Of a stretch of DNA of 64,000 nt, positions 57,066 to 64,000 are shown piece by piece. Each line of letters opens with the position of its first letter. The first letter of the stretch is position 1. The position numbers were made by a program, and so were the translations under genes. The stretch is taken from assembly GCA_910584045.1 (NCBI GenBank), contig CAJTYO010000007.1, forward strand, positions 1 through 64,000, in the 5' to 3' direction. Under the pieces are notes generated by a model. That model saw only the letters and a list, made by a program, of their open reading frames with translations. It was not told the origin of the DNA and did no database searches. The stretch is from an uncultured Oscillospiraceae bacterium. GTDB lineage: Bacteria; Bacillota; Clostridia; Oscillospirales; Oscillospiraceae.

Positions 57066-57314
57066 TGCTTTTTCTTGAGAGATGTAATGTATGAAGAGCC
57101 TTTTCACCCCCGAATACATTATATGACTGGCGGTTCATTTGCGGCAGAATGATACAGGCTGGAAAGGCGATGGTCAGCCAGAAGTCGTGAGCCGAAAGGG
57201 AACATCCTGGGATGACCTGGACGCGTCTCTCTCTCTTTGTAGGGCCTCTGCTAAGAGCGCGCTTACGCACCATCGCCGGGTATAACGCGGGGAATTGCTA
57301 CTGTTTTCTGCTCC
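57066..57314. other. Gene-free stretch after the Na/Pi gene
   Basis: About 250 bases without a plausible gene. AATGTAT (57084-57090) and ATACATT (57113-57119) form a short dyad that might be a weak terminator. Nothing else recognised. Confidence 0.4.
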
Positions 57315-57343
57315 TTGAAAACAACGCAAAAATGTGATAACAT
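57315..57343 (+). promoter_or_regulatory. Promoter of the lipoprotein gene
   Basis: TTGAAA (57315-57320), 17-base spacer and TAACAT (57338-57343), 22 bases before the start codon. Confidence 0.5.
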
Positions 57344-57365
57344 ATAACATGAGGGGGTGTGTTGA

Positions 57366-58124
57366 ATGAAAAGAGCTTGGGTCGTTGTAGTGGGTTTACT
57401 CAGCATCATTCTGGTTGGGTGCCAAGCACATCAACCGGCTGAAATTTCTGGATTAGCCATTGAAGCAACAAATATAGCGCAAACAAAAGAGACTGCAGAA
57501 GATTGCCTAAAACCATTTTCCCCAGATACTCTCTCTCAGGATGTATATAATGCTTTAGAGAACGAATGGGATTCGTGGAACCAGATAAGTCTGGAAGGGA
57601 AAGTGTTGTCTAGCCATGTGCCGGGATATTGTCAGCGCAGTTTTGACGATTGGGCAGAGTGTGAAACGTTTATAGGCTTTTCAATCCCAAATCCTCTGGA
57701 AGAATGTTCTTGGCTGGAAAAAGCTACCTATGTGGCAATGCCCATAGGATTTCAAGACGCGCCTCGCGTGCAGGCCAGTTGGTATGGGACAGAAACAGAT
57801 CATGTGGAATGGATCAGTGTTCAAGCTGGTTACCGGGACGGTCAGATTCGCGTCATGGTAGATGCTACTGTATATGGAGATCCAGCAGACGAAAAACCTT
57901 CGGACAGCGGATGGTCAGCCGAGCTGGCAAGGCAAAATTATCTGGCTAACATGCATGACACATCATTGCAAATTACGTCATGCAGTACGGAAAATTATTT
58001 TTCTAATGTGGCTTATCTGGTATATGATAATGTGCTTTATTGTCTTAATATTGTTGGAGAACCTGATGCACGAACACAGGTAGAAAGCATATTGGAACAG
58101 ATAATAGATTCTTTTCCCAAGTAG
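57366..58124 (+). CDS. AT-rich lipoprotein of unknown function
   Basis: 252-residue exported lipoprotein: signal MKRAWVVVVGLLSIILVGC with lipidated Cys19. The mature part has no motif I recognise; it contains ECETFIGFSIPNPLEECSWL and SWYGTETDHVEWISVQAGYR, and four or more Cys that could form disulfides. Base composition is clearly more AT-rich than surrounding genes, suggesting recent acquisition. GAGGGGG precedes ATG 57366 at about nine bases. It lies alone between the Na/Pi gene and a gene-free stretch. Confidence 0.75.
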   Translation: MKRAWVVVVGLLSIILVGCQAHQPAEISGLAIEATNIAQTKETAEDCLKPFSPDTLSQDVYNALENEWDSWNQISLEGKVLSSHVPGYCQRSFDDWAECETFIGFSIPNPLEECSWLEKATYVAMPIGFQDAPRVQASWYGTETDHVEWISVQAGYRDGQIRVMVDATVYGDPADEKPSDSGWSAELARQNYLANMHDTSLQITSCSTENYFSNVAYLVYDNVLYCLNIVGEPDARTQVESILEQIIDSFPK

Positions 58125-58234
58125 GAAAACTCGTTATGATGATGTTTATTGGGGAATTAAGAGAACAGAACATATTCTTCCCTTAACAAGAACATACAAA
58201 AACACAATAATTTAATGGACTGTCAACCTTGCGC

Positions 58235-58272
58235 AAAACGCCGCTTCCGGTAAAACTCGGAGCGGTGTTTTT
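58235..58272 (+). terminator. Terminator after the lipoprotein gene
   Basis: AAAACGCCGCTTCCG pairs with CTCGGAGCGGTGTTTT (one bulge, one G-T pair) and ends in a T-run; about 110 bases after the stop. Confidence 0.65.
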
Positions 58273-58380
58273 GTATGGCTTCTGGCCACCGTGACCAGAA
58301 GTGACCCTACCCATTTTTCCCGCGTCGTTCACAGAGGCTCTGCTGGATGTATCTCCCGTCGCCGTGCCACTCATAGCGCA

Positions 58381-58453
58381 GCCGGGGCAGTCTGTCAAGG
58401 GCAAAGCCACCGTTGCGCGGCGGTGCTCCGTACCCTTGACTGGCTGTCCCGGC
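58381..58453. repeat. Long imperfect inverted repeat in a gene-free stretch
   Basis: Arms of 21 bases (58381-58401 and 58433-58453) pair at 18 positions, with two of the three mismatches being G-T wobbles in RNA; inside lies a smaller CACCG/CGGTG hairpin (58408-58412 and 58421-58425). A separate TTCTGG/CCAGAA dyad is at 58280-58300. There is no open frame with a ribosome binding site in 58273-58615. It looks like a structured RNA or the edge of a lost mobile element. Confidence 0.5.
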
Positions 58454-58615
58454 TGTGCTACCTCCCAAGGCGCGACGAGGGATATCTCTGTCTATAATCT
58501 GTCCTTCATGGATGTGGCGGCGCTTGCTACGAAGAGTAGGGAGGATGATCATCAATTGAATTGTCCGGCGTTCCACCGTCCGTAAAAACTGTCGACGGCA
58601 GCAGAAACGGTGCGC

Positions 58616-60850
58616 CTACAGCAATCTCATCTGATCCCCATCCTCGTCCCGCAGCACTGCGCCTGCGGCGGGCACGCTGCGGCAGCGGTAACGCCCCAGA
58701 TTGGTGATGGCAGTCTCCTCTAAAGGCCGTACCTCCGTCAGGTGAAACTTTGGTTTCAGCGTCATGATCTGGACCCCCTGCGTCGTCCGGGTGGCCTTGG
58801 GGGCCAGCAGGGCGGTGCTGAAGATCAGCGCCCGAGGCTCCGAGGAGTACAGCGCCAGCTCCCTGTCCTCCTTCAGATATAGCATAGCCGCCAGCGGGCT
58901 CTTGTCGCTGTAGGCTCCCGTCAGCTTACGGCGGTTGGAGGTGGTGGCATAGGCAGACAAATCCACCCGCGCCGCCTTGCCGTTCTGGAAGAAAAACAAC
59001 AGTGCGCCGCTGTAATCTCCCGGCAGAACCATAGACACCACCGACTCCTCCTGGTCCATCCCCAGCTTGCTGGGCAGATAGTCCCCCAGTACGCTGGCCT
59101 TGCTGTCGTCAAAATCCGAGAGACGGCACTTGTATACCTGCTGTCGGTCGGTGAAAAACATGATCTCCGAACGGTTGGTGGTTTCAAAGCTCTGGCGCAG
59201 ACCGTCCTCCTCCTTGAATTTCTGGGTGTCCGCCATCCGAAGGGACTGGGGTGTGATCTTCTTGAAATACCCCTCCCGGGACAGGAAGACCGTCACCGGA
59301 TAATCGGGAATCTCCTCCGCCTCGTCGAAGGATGTGATCTCGTGCTCATAGATAATGGTGGTCCGGCGTGGCTGGGCATATTTTTTCTTTACGTCCTCCA
59401 GCTCCCTGATGATGAGCTTTTTGATCCGCCCCGGGTTTCCAACCAGGTCCTCCAGGTCGTCGATCTCATCCCGCAGAGCATCAGTCTCCTGAACCCGCTT
59501 GAGGATATACTCCTTGTTGATATTGCGCAGACGTATCTCCGCCACATATTCAGCCTGGACCTGATCGATGCCGAAGCCAATCATCAGGTTGGGGACCACA
59601 TCGGTTTCGTTCTCCGTCTCCCGGATAATTTGGATGGCCTTGTCAATGTCCAGCAGGATGCGCTTGAGGCCTAGCAGCAGGTGGAGCTTTTCCCGTTTCT
59701 TGTTCAGCGTGAAATAGATGCGGCGTTTCACACACTCCGTCCGCCATGCGCACCATTCCTCCAGCAGCGCCCGGACCCCCATGACCCGGGGTGTTCCGGC
59801 GATCAGGACGTTAAAGTTGCAGCTGATGGCGTCTTGAAGTGTGGTGGCTTTGTAGAGCTTGGCCATCAGCTTCTCCGGGTCAACCCCTCGCTTGAGGTCA
59901 ATGGCCAGCTTTAGGCCGTTCAGGTCCGTCTCGTCCCGCATGTCGGATACTTCCTTCAGCTTTCCAGCCTTGGTGAGCTCTGCCACCTTGTCCAGTATGG
60001 CCTCAATGGTGGTGGTATAGGGTATCTCATAGATTTCCACCACATTTTCGCTTTTGACGTAGCGGTACTTGCCCCGGATTTTTACGGAGCCCCGGCCTGT
60101 GCGGTAGACCTCCTCCATGGCAGTGGGCTCATAGATGATCTCCCCTCCGGTTGGGAAGTCGGGCCCCAGCAGAAGGGAGGCCAAGTCACACTCCGGATTT
60201 TTCAGGCAGGCCACCGCGGCGTCGCAGACCTCCCCTAGGTTGAAGCCGCACAGTTGGCTGGCCATGCCCACGGCGATGCCCTGGTTGGCCGAAACAAGAA
60301 TGTTAGGATAGGAGGTGGGCAGCAGGGTGGGCTCCTTCATGGTGTTGTCATAGTTGTCCACAAAGTCTACCGCGTCCTGATCCAGGTCTCGGAACAGCTC
60401 CTGACAGATAGGGGAAAGCTTGGCCTCGGTGTACCGGCTGGCAGCATAGGCCATATCCCGGGAGTAGACCTTGCCGAAGTTACCCTTGCTGTCCACAAAG
60501 GGGTGGAGCAGAGCGCCGTAGCCTCGGGACAGGCGCACCATGGTCTCATAGATAGCCGCGTCTCCGTGGGGGTTGAGACGCATGGTCTGGCCCACGATGT
60601 TGGCCGACTTGGTCCGCGCTTTGGTCAGCAGGCCCATCTGGTACATGGTGTACAGCAGCTTCCTGTGGCTGGGCTTGAAGCCGTCAATCTCCGGGATGGC
60701 TCGGGAGAGGATGACGCTCATGGCGTAGGGCATGAAATTGGTCTCCATCACGTCGGTGATGAGTTGCTCCTGAACGGCAGCTTTCAGCCCCAGAACGTTG
60801 GGGTTATTCACTTTTGGTTTGTTCTCATCGGGATTTTTCTTCTTTGGCAT
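58616..60850 (-). CDS. Type II topoisomerase subunit A (ParC/GyrA-like)
   Basis: 744-residue DNA-breaking subunit. Catalytic Tyr lies in AYAASRYTEAKLSPICQELF near residue 140, preceded by AIPEIDGFKPSHRKLLYTM and the winged-helix region NIVGQTMRLNPHGDAAIYET. The coiled-coil gate follows (INKEYILKRVQETDALRDEI). The C-terminal about 230 residues form a beta-propeller-like domain, but I see no GyrA box (QRRGGKG), so it is closer to ParC or to the third Clostridial pair than to gyrase. The partner subunit is encoded two genes upstream on the same strand. The start at ATG 60850 has AAGGAAAA upstream. Confidence 0.9.
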   Translation of the reverse strand: MPKKKNPDENKPKVNNPNVLGLKAAVQEQLITDVMETNFMPYAMSVILSRAIPEIDGFKPSHRKLLYTMYQMGLLTKARTKSANIVGQTMRLNPHGDAAIYETMVRLSRGYGALLHPFVDSKGNFGKVYSRDMAYAASRYTEAKLSPICQELFRDLDQDAVDFVDNYDNTMKEPTLLPTSYPNILVSANQGIAVGMASQLCGFNLGEVCDAAVACLKNPECDLASLLLGPDFPTGGEIIYEPTAMEEVYRTGRGSVKIRGKYRYVKSENVVEIYEIPYTTTIEAILDKVAELTKAGKLKEVSDMRDETDLNGLKLAIDLKRGVDPEKLMAKLYKATTLQDAISCNFNVLIAGTPRVMGVRALLEEWCAWRTECVKRRIYFTLNKKREKLHLLLGLKRILLDIDKAIQIIRETENETDVVPNLMIGFGIDQVQAEYVAEIRLRNINKEYILKRVQETDALRDEIDDLEDLVGNPGRIKKLIIRELEDVKKKYAQPRRTTIIYEHEITSFDEAEEIPDYPVTVFLSREGYFKKITPQSLRMADTQKFKEEDGLRQSFETTNRSEIMFFTDRQQVYKCRLSDFDDSKASVLGDYLPSKLGMDQEESVVSMVLPGDYSGALLFFFQNGKAARVDLSAYATTSNRRKLTGAYSDKSPLAAMLYLKEDRELALYSSEPRALIFSTALLAPKATRTTQGVQIMTLKPKFHLTEVRPLEETAITNLGRYRCRSVPAAGAVLRDEDGDQMRLL

Positions 60851-60899
60851 AGTGCGTTTTCCTTACTTGTATAGATTGCTTTATGGCGAGGGAACCAGC

Positions 60900-62300
60900 T
60901 CAGGCGGCCAGTAGGGAGGGAGCGTCCAGATCGACCACCGCAGCGTCTGCAGGCGGAGCAGTGAGGGGCTCCTTTTTGGGGGCTGTCAGAGTCACTGTAC
61001 CCTGGAAGGTGGTGTCGCAGACGTTCTTCACCTGTATCCGCCCCTCAAAGCTGGAGGACCGGGCGCTGGAGGAGCCGGTGAGAGTCACGGTGACGGCCAT
61101 GGGGGTCTGCTGCATGGACATCTTCAAGGAGAAAGTGCTGCTGCCGTCGGCCTTGAAAGTCATCTCTATGGCGCTGGGGAAGGACGTCTCGAACGCGCCC
61201 AGGGCCTCCGCCACTTTGCCGAACATGGCCTGATCCATCTTCCAGACGTAGTCCTCGCCGCTCTTGGCATAGGTTTCGTCGCCTGCTATGGCGGCCATCA
61301 GATCTGCTGCCCGGGTCAGGTCCTCGTAAATCTGGGCGGGGGCGTCCTTGTCCGCCAGCTCTGCCATGGCGTACAGCGCACTGCCCATGGTGCCCGCGTG
61401 GGCGACTGTGAGCAGGGCTTTCAACTCCTCCAGGGCTCCCGCCTCTATCGCGGCGGTTTTCAGCCACACCTCGCCCGCAGGGAGCTCCTCGCCGCTCTCA
61501 CGCAGGGCCTCCGTCAGGGCGGGCAGTTCCATCCACATGGAGCTGCCGCTGTAAATGATCTGGAAGGAGAGGTCCTTCAAAAGAGCCTTCAGCTCCTGAG
61601 GAGCCTCCTCATCGACGGCCTTCATGAGCTCGGAGAGGAGAGAAAGGTCCATCTTCCCCCACGCGTTGAGCGCTTTCTCGGTGCAGAGGGTTCGCATCTC
61701 TATGGAGAAGGGGAGCTCCCGGTCGCCGCTGATGGAATCGAGCAGCCTGACAGAGCCGGAGAATTTTATATCCATATCCAGCCCGTCAGAGAGATCCGCC
61801 GCCTGGTTCGCCCGGAAGGTGTTGGAGATGGTAAAGTTCTTGTCGATTCCGGCGATGGCGGCCTTTTTGTCGATGACCACGGCGGTGCGGGACCCGCCGT
61901 CCCAGTATACCTCATAGCCCAGGGCCTGGGAGAAGAAGCGCACAGGCACCATGGCGCTGCCCCGCCGGACGTAGGAAACCGTGTCCATGGTCAGCGCCTG
62001 GCCGCCGGATATGTCGATTTTGTCAGTACCTACGGCATGGGACAGGGAGACACCGCCCAGCTTGGCCCGAGTGGTCTGGGAGGCGGCGTCGTAATCCACC
62101 TCCGCGCCCAGGGCCTCCAAAACAGCCCGCAGGGGCACCATGGTGCGGCCATCGACCACCTCCGGCGCAGCGTCGGGGAAGTCCACAAGCCGACCGTTGA
62201 CCTGGACCTTTACGCCATCGTCCTTCCCGGCGGCAGCCGCCGGAGCGGCCAGGGTCAGGGTCAGAAGCAGGGACAGACACAGCGCGACAAGTTTTTTCAT
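60900..62300 (-). CDS. Secreted stalk-domain (copper amine oxidase N-like) protein
   Basis: 466-residue exported protein. A signal peptide (KKLVALCLSLLLTLTLAAPA, cleavage near AAAG) is followed by the stalk domain also found at the N-terminus of copper amine oxidases: VKVQVNGRLVDFPDAAPEVV, RTMVPLRAVLEALGAEVDYD and AMVPVRFFSQALGYEVYWDG. The remaining about 310 residues are a Ser/Ala/Leu-rich region without a recognised domain (DLSDGLDMDIKFSGSVRLLD, then repeats of Glu-rich helices). AAAGGAGAC lies upstream of ATG 62300. It stands between the two topoisomerase subunit genes with gaps of 49 and 66 bases, so the three are probably co-transcribed; a functional link to DNA topology is not evident. 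Confidence 0.85.
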   Translation of the reverse strand: MKKLVALCLSLLLTLTLAAPAAAAGKDDGVKVQVNGRLVDFPDAAPEVVDGRTMVPLRAVLEALGAEVDYDAASQTTRAKLGGVSLSHAVGTDKIDISGGQALTMDTVSYVRRGSAMVPVRFFSQALGYEVYWDGGSRTAVVIDKKAAIAGIDKNFTISNTFRANQAADLSDGLDMDIKFSGSVRLLDSISGDRELPFSIEMRTLCTEKALNAWGKMDLSLLSELMKAVDEEAPQELKALLKDLSFQIIYSGSSMWMELPALTEALRESGEELPAGEVWLKTAAIEAGALEELKALLTVAHAGTMGSALYAMAELADKDAPAQIYEDLTRAADLMAAIAGDETYAKSGEDYVWKMDQAMFGKVAEALGAFETSFPSAIEMTFKADGSSTFSLKMSMQQTPMAVTVTLTGSSSARSSSFEGRIQVKNVCDTTFQGTVTLTAPKKEPLTAPPADAAVVDLDAPSLLAA

Positions 62301-62366
62301 AAAAAAGTCTCCTTTCTCCTATTTCCGATCTATGGTATGCCGTCCTCTGGCGGCTTGGGTCCGTGG

Positions 62367-64000
62367 TCAGGAGATGTCCGCCAGGTCCAGGAAGCGGTGC
62401 CCCTCGTTGGCGATATGCTCCTTCCGGCCCTGGAGGTTGTCCCCCTCCAGCAGGTCGAACATGTAGCTGGTGGCCTCCGCGTCGGTGGGTACGACCTTGA
62501 TGAGCCGCCGTGTCTCCGGGTTCATAGTGGTCAGCCACATCATATCCGGGTCGTTCTCGCCCAGGCCCTTGGAACGGTCGATCTTGTATTTCTTCCCTTC
62601 CAGCTTCCGGATGATGTCCCCCTTCTCCTTTTCGGAGTAAGCAAACCATGTCTTCTCGCCGCAGGTAATCTCGAAAAGGGGGGACTCCGCAATATACACC
62701 CGCCCCTCCTGGATGAGGGTGGGGCACAGTCGGTAGAGCATGGTCAGGATCAGAGTGCGTATCTGGTAGCCGTCCACGTCCGCATCGGTGCAGATAACCA
62801 CCTTGCTCCAGCGGAGGTTGTTGAGATCGAAGGTGCTTAAATCCTTCACGTGCTTGTTCTGGACCTCTACCCCGCAGCCCAGGACCTTCATCAGGTCGGT
62901 GATGATCTCGCTCTTGAAAATCCGGGCGTAGTCCGCCTTTAGGCAGTTGAGAATTTTTCCCCGCACGGGCATGATCCCCTGGAACTCCGCATCCCGGCTG
63001 AGCTTAACGCTGCCCAGGGCGGAGTCGCCCTCCACAATGTAGATCTCCCGGCGGCTCACGTCCTTGGTGCGGCAGTCCACGAACTTCTGAACTCGGTTGG
63101 CGATGTCGATGGAGCCGGAGAGCTTCTTCTTCACGTTCAGCCGGGCCTTTTCGGCCTGCTCCCGGGAGCGCTTGTTGATCAGCACCTGCTCGGCGATGCG
63201 CTGGGCATCGGCGGGATTTTCGATGAAGTAGATCTCCAGGCGGGTACGGAGGAACTCGGCCATGGCATCCTGGACGAACTTATTGGTGATGGCCTTCTTG
63301 GTCTGGTTCTCATAGCTGGTTTGGGTGGAGAAGTTGCTGGAGATCAGCACCAGACAGTCCTCGATATCGGTCCAGGTGATCCTGCTCTCGCTTTTTTGGT
63401 ACTTGTTGTTCTGGCGCAGCCATCCGTCGACGGCCCCCACGAAGGCGGACTTTGCAGCCTTCTCCGGGCTGCCGCCGTGCTCTAACCAGCTGGAGTTGTG
63501 GTAGTGCTCGATTACCGCCGTTTTGTTGGAGAAGCAGCAGGCGGCGCTGAGTTTCACCTTGTACTCTTCCTTATCGGCCCGGTCACGGCCCCTCTTCTCA
63601 CTCTCCCAGAAGACGGGCTCGGTGAGAGTGTCCTCCCCCGCCAGCTCCCGAACATAGTCGGTAATGCCGTTTTCGTATAGGAACTCGGTGGTCTCGAATT
63701 TTCCAGCCGCCGTTTCCACCCGTAGCCGGAAGGTGACCCCGGCGTTGACCACTGCCTGCCGCCGCATGACGTCGGCAAAGTACTCGGGGGGGATGTTGAT
63801 GTCGGTAAAGACCTCCAGGTCGGGGAGCCAACGGGTGCGGGTGCCGGTTTTCCGCCGGGAGAGAGGAACCTTCTGCAGCTCCTCCCCCTTCTTCCCCTGG
63901 ACCTCGCCCTTTTTGAAGTGGAGCTGATACTCAAAACCGTCCCGCCAGACGGTGACATCCATATAGTCCGAGGAATATTGCGTGGCGCAGGAGCCCAGGC
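62367..64000 (-). CDS. Type II topoisomerase subunit B (ParE/GyrB-like), partial at right edge
   Basis: Partial: the 5' end lies beyond the window, so the ATPase (GHKL) N-terminus is missing and 544 codons of the C-terminal part are present. The frame is open to the edge without a stop; residues encoded at the edge (CATQYSSDYMDVTVW) belong to the transducer region. The TOPRIM domain shows YIVEGDSALGSVKLSRDAEF, MPVRGKILN and TDADVDGYQIRTL, the Glu and Asp-Asp metal site. LGENDPDMMWLTTMNPETRR and the C-terminal ending match the GyrB/ParE family. It pairs with the A subunit at 58616. Confidence 0.92.
   Translation of the reverse strand, partial: LGSCATQYSSDYMDVTVWRDGFEYQLHFKKGEVQGKKGEELQKVPLSRRKTGTRTRWLPDLEVFTDINIPPEYFADVMRRQAVVNAGVTFRLRVETAAGKFETTEFLYENGITDYVRELAGEDTLTEPVFWESEKRGRDRADKEEYKVKLSAACCFSNKTAVIEHYHNSSWLEHGGSPEKAAKSAFVGAVDGWLRQNNKYQKSESRITWTDIEDCLVLISSNFSTQTSYENQTKKAITNKFVQDAMAEFLRTRLEIYFIENPADAQRIAEQVLINKRSREQAEKARLNVKKKLSGSIDIANRVQKFVDCRTKDVSRREIYIVEGDSALGSVKLSRDAEFQGIMPVRGKILNCLKADYARIFKSEIITDLMKVLGCGVEVQNKHVKDLSTFDLNNLRWSKVVICTDADVDGYQIRTLILTMLYRLCPTLIQEGRVYIAESPLFEITCGEKTWFAYSEKEKGDIIRKLEGKKYKIDRSKGLGENDPDMMWLTTMNPETRRLIKVVPTDAEATSYMFDLLEGDNLQGRKEHIANEGHRFLDLADIS

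Noticed and set aside
1..64000. CRISPR array, prophage or complete insertion sequence
   Set aside because: No spaced direct repeats, phage structural genes or integrase seen; only a short IS5-like relic at 47498.

Overview
The window looks like chromosomal DNA of a high-GC anaerobic Clostridia bacterium, most like the Oscillospiraceae (Flavonifractor / Lawsonibacter / Intestinimonas type). This is inferred from the gene set: RNase Y, type III glutamine synthetase, S-layer-homology proteins, a tRNA-Asn T-box leader, phosphorolytic mannoside use, oligopeptide ABC transport and no visible respiratory-chain genes. No rRNA, intact tRNA, CRISPR array or intact mobile element was seen.

Layout. 1-5282 (minus): an F-type ATP synthase operon, atpB-atpE-atpF-atpA-atpG-atpD, cut at the left edge. 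It has no separate delta gene; instead atpA carries a delta-like N-terminal domain. 5492-7035: a small XRE regulator and a LacI-type repressor. 7248-13353 (plus): a five-gene beta-mannoside operon (phosphohexomutase, two GH130 phosphorylases, mannobiose/cellobiose 2-epimerase, mannose-6-phosphate isomerase) that would turn short mannosides into glucose and fructose-6-phosphate. It is divergent from the LacI gene and has an inverted repeat over its -35 box. 13394-15642: a NifX-like metal protein, endonuclease III and three small unknown genes. 15691-17241 (minus): RNase Y. 17444-20721 (minus): a DUF1538 membrane protein, a double PII-like protein and a flavoprotein in one operon. 20866-24126 (minus): an XRE-AbrB regulator with its ABC exporter, then an AI-2E-family permease. 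24354-27212 (plus): a large SLH surface protein.

27583-36188 (minus): a seven-gene peptide-scavenging operon (M19 dipeptidase, binding lipoprotein, two permeases, two ATPases, CocE-type hydrolase), divergent from an XRE-cupin regulator. 37516-38721: hemW. 38991-40325 (minus): a polysaccharide deacetylase with SLH-like repeats. 40655-44753: a tRNA-Asn T-box leader followed by asnB and glnN (type III), an amide-nitrogen unit. 45222-47414: an orphan hybrid histidine kinase, followed by a decayed IS5-like fragment. 48095-51354: a small unknown gene, a transglutaminase-like lipoprotein and a parvulin-type foldase. 51467-55148: an AT-rich GNAT gene, tcdA, a second GNAT, a DUF3810 putative metalloprotease and trmO; TcdA and TrmO both act on t6A37 of tRNA. 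55296-58124: a Na/Pi cotransporter with a PhoU-like tail and an AT-rich lipoprotein, followed by a gene-free stretch with a long inverted repeat. 58616-64000 (minus): a type II topoisomerase pair with a secreted stalk-domain protein gene between the two subunits.

The most unusual observations are the delta-alpha fusion in the ATP synthase, the DUF1538 / tandem PII / flavoprotein operon, the stalk protein inside the topoisomerase unit, the small-protein cassette at 14600-15642, and two copies of a dispersed palindromic repeat at 27495 and 38849. All assignments rest on reading the sequence; no database search was run.
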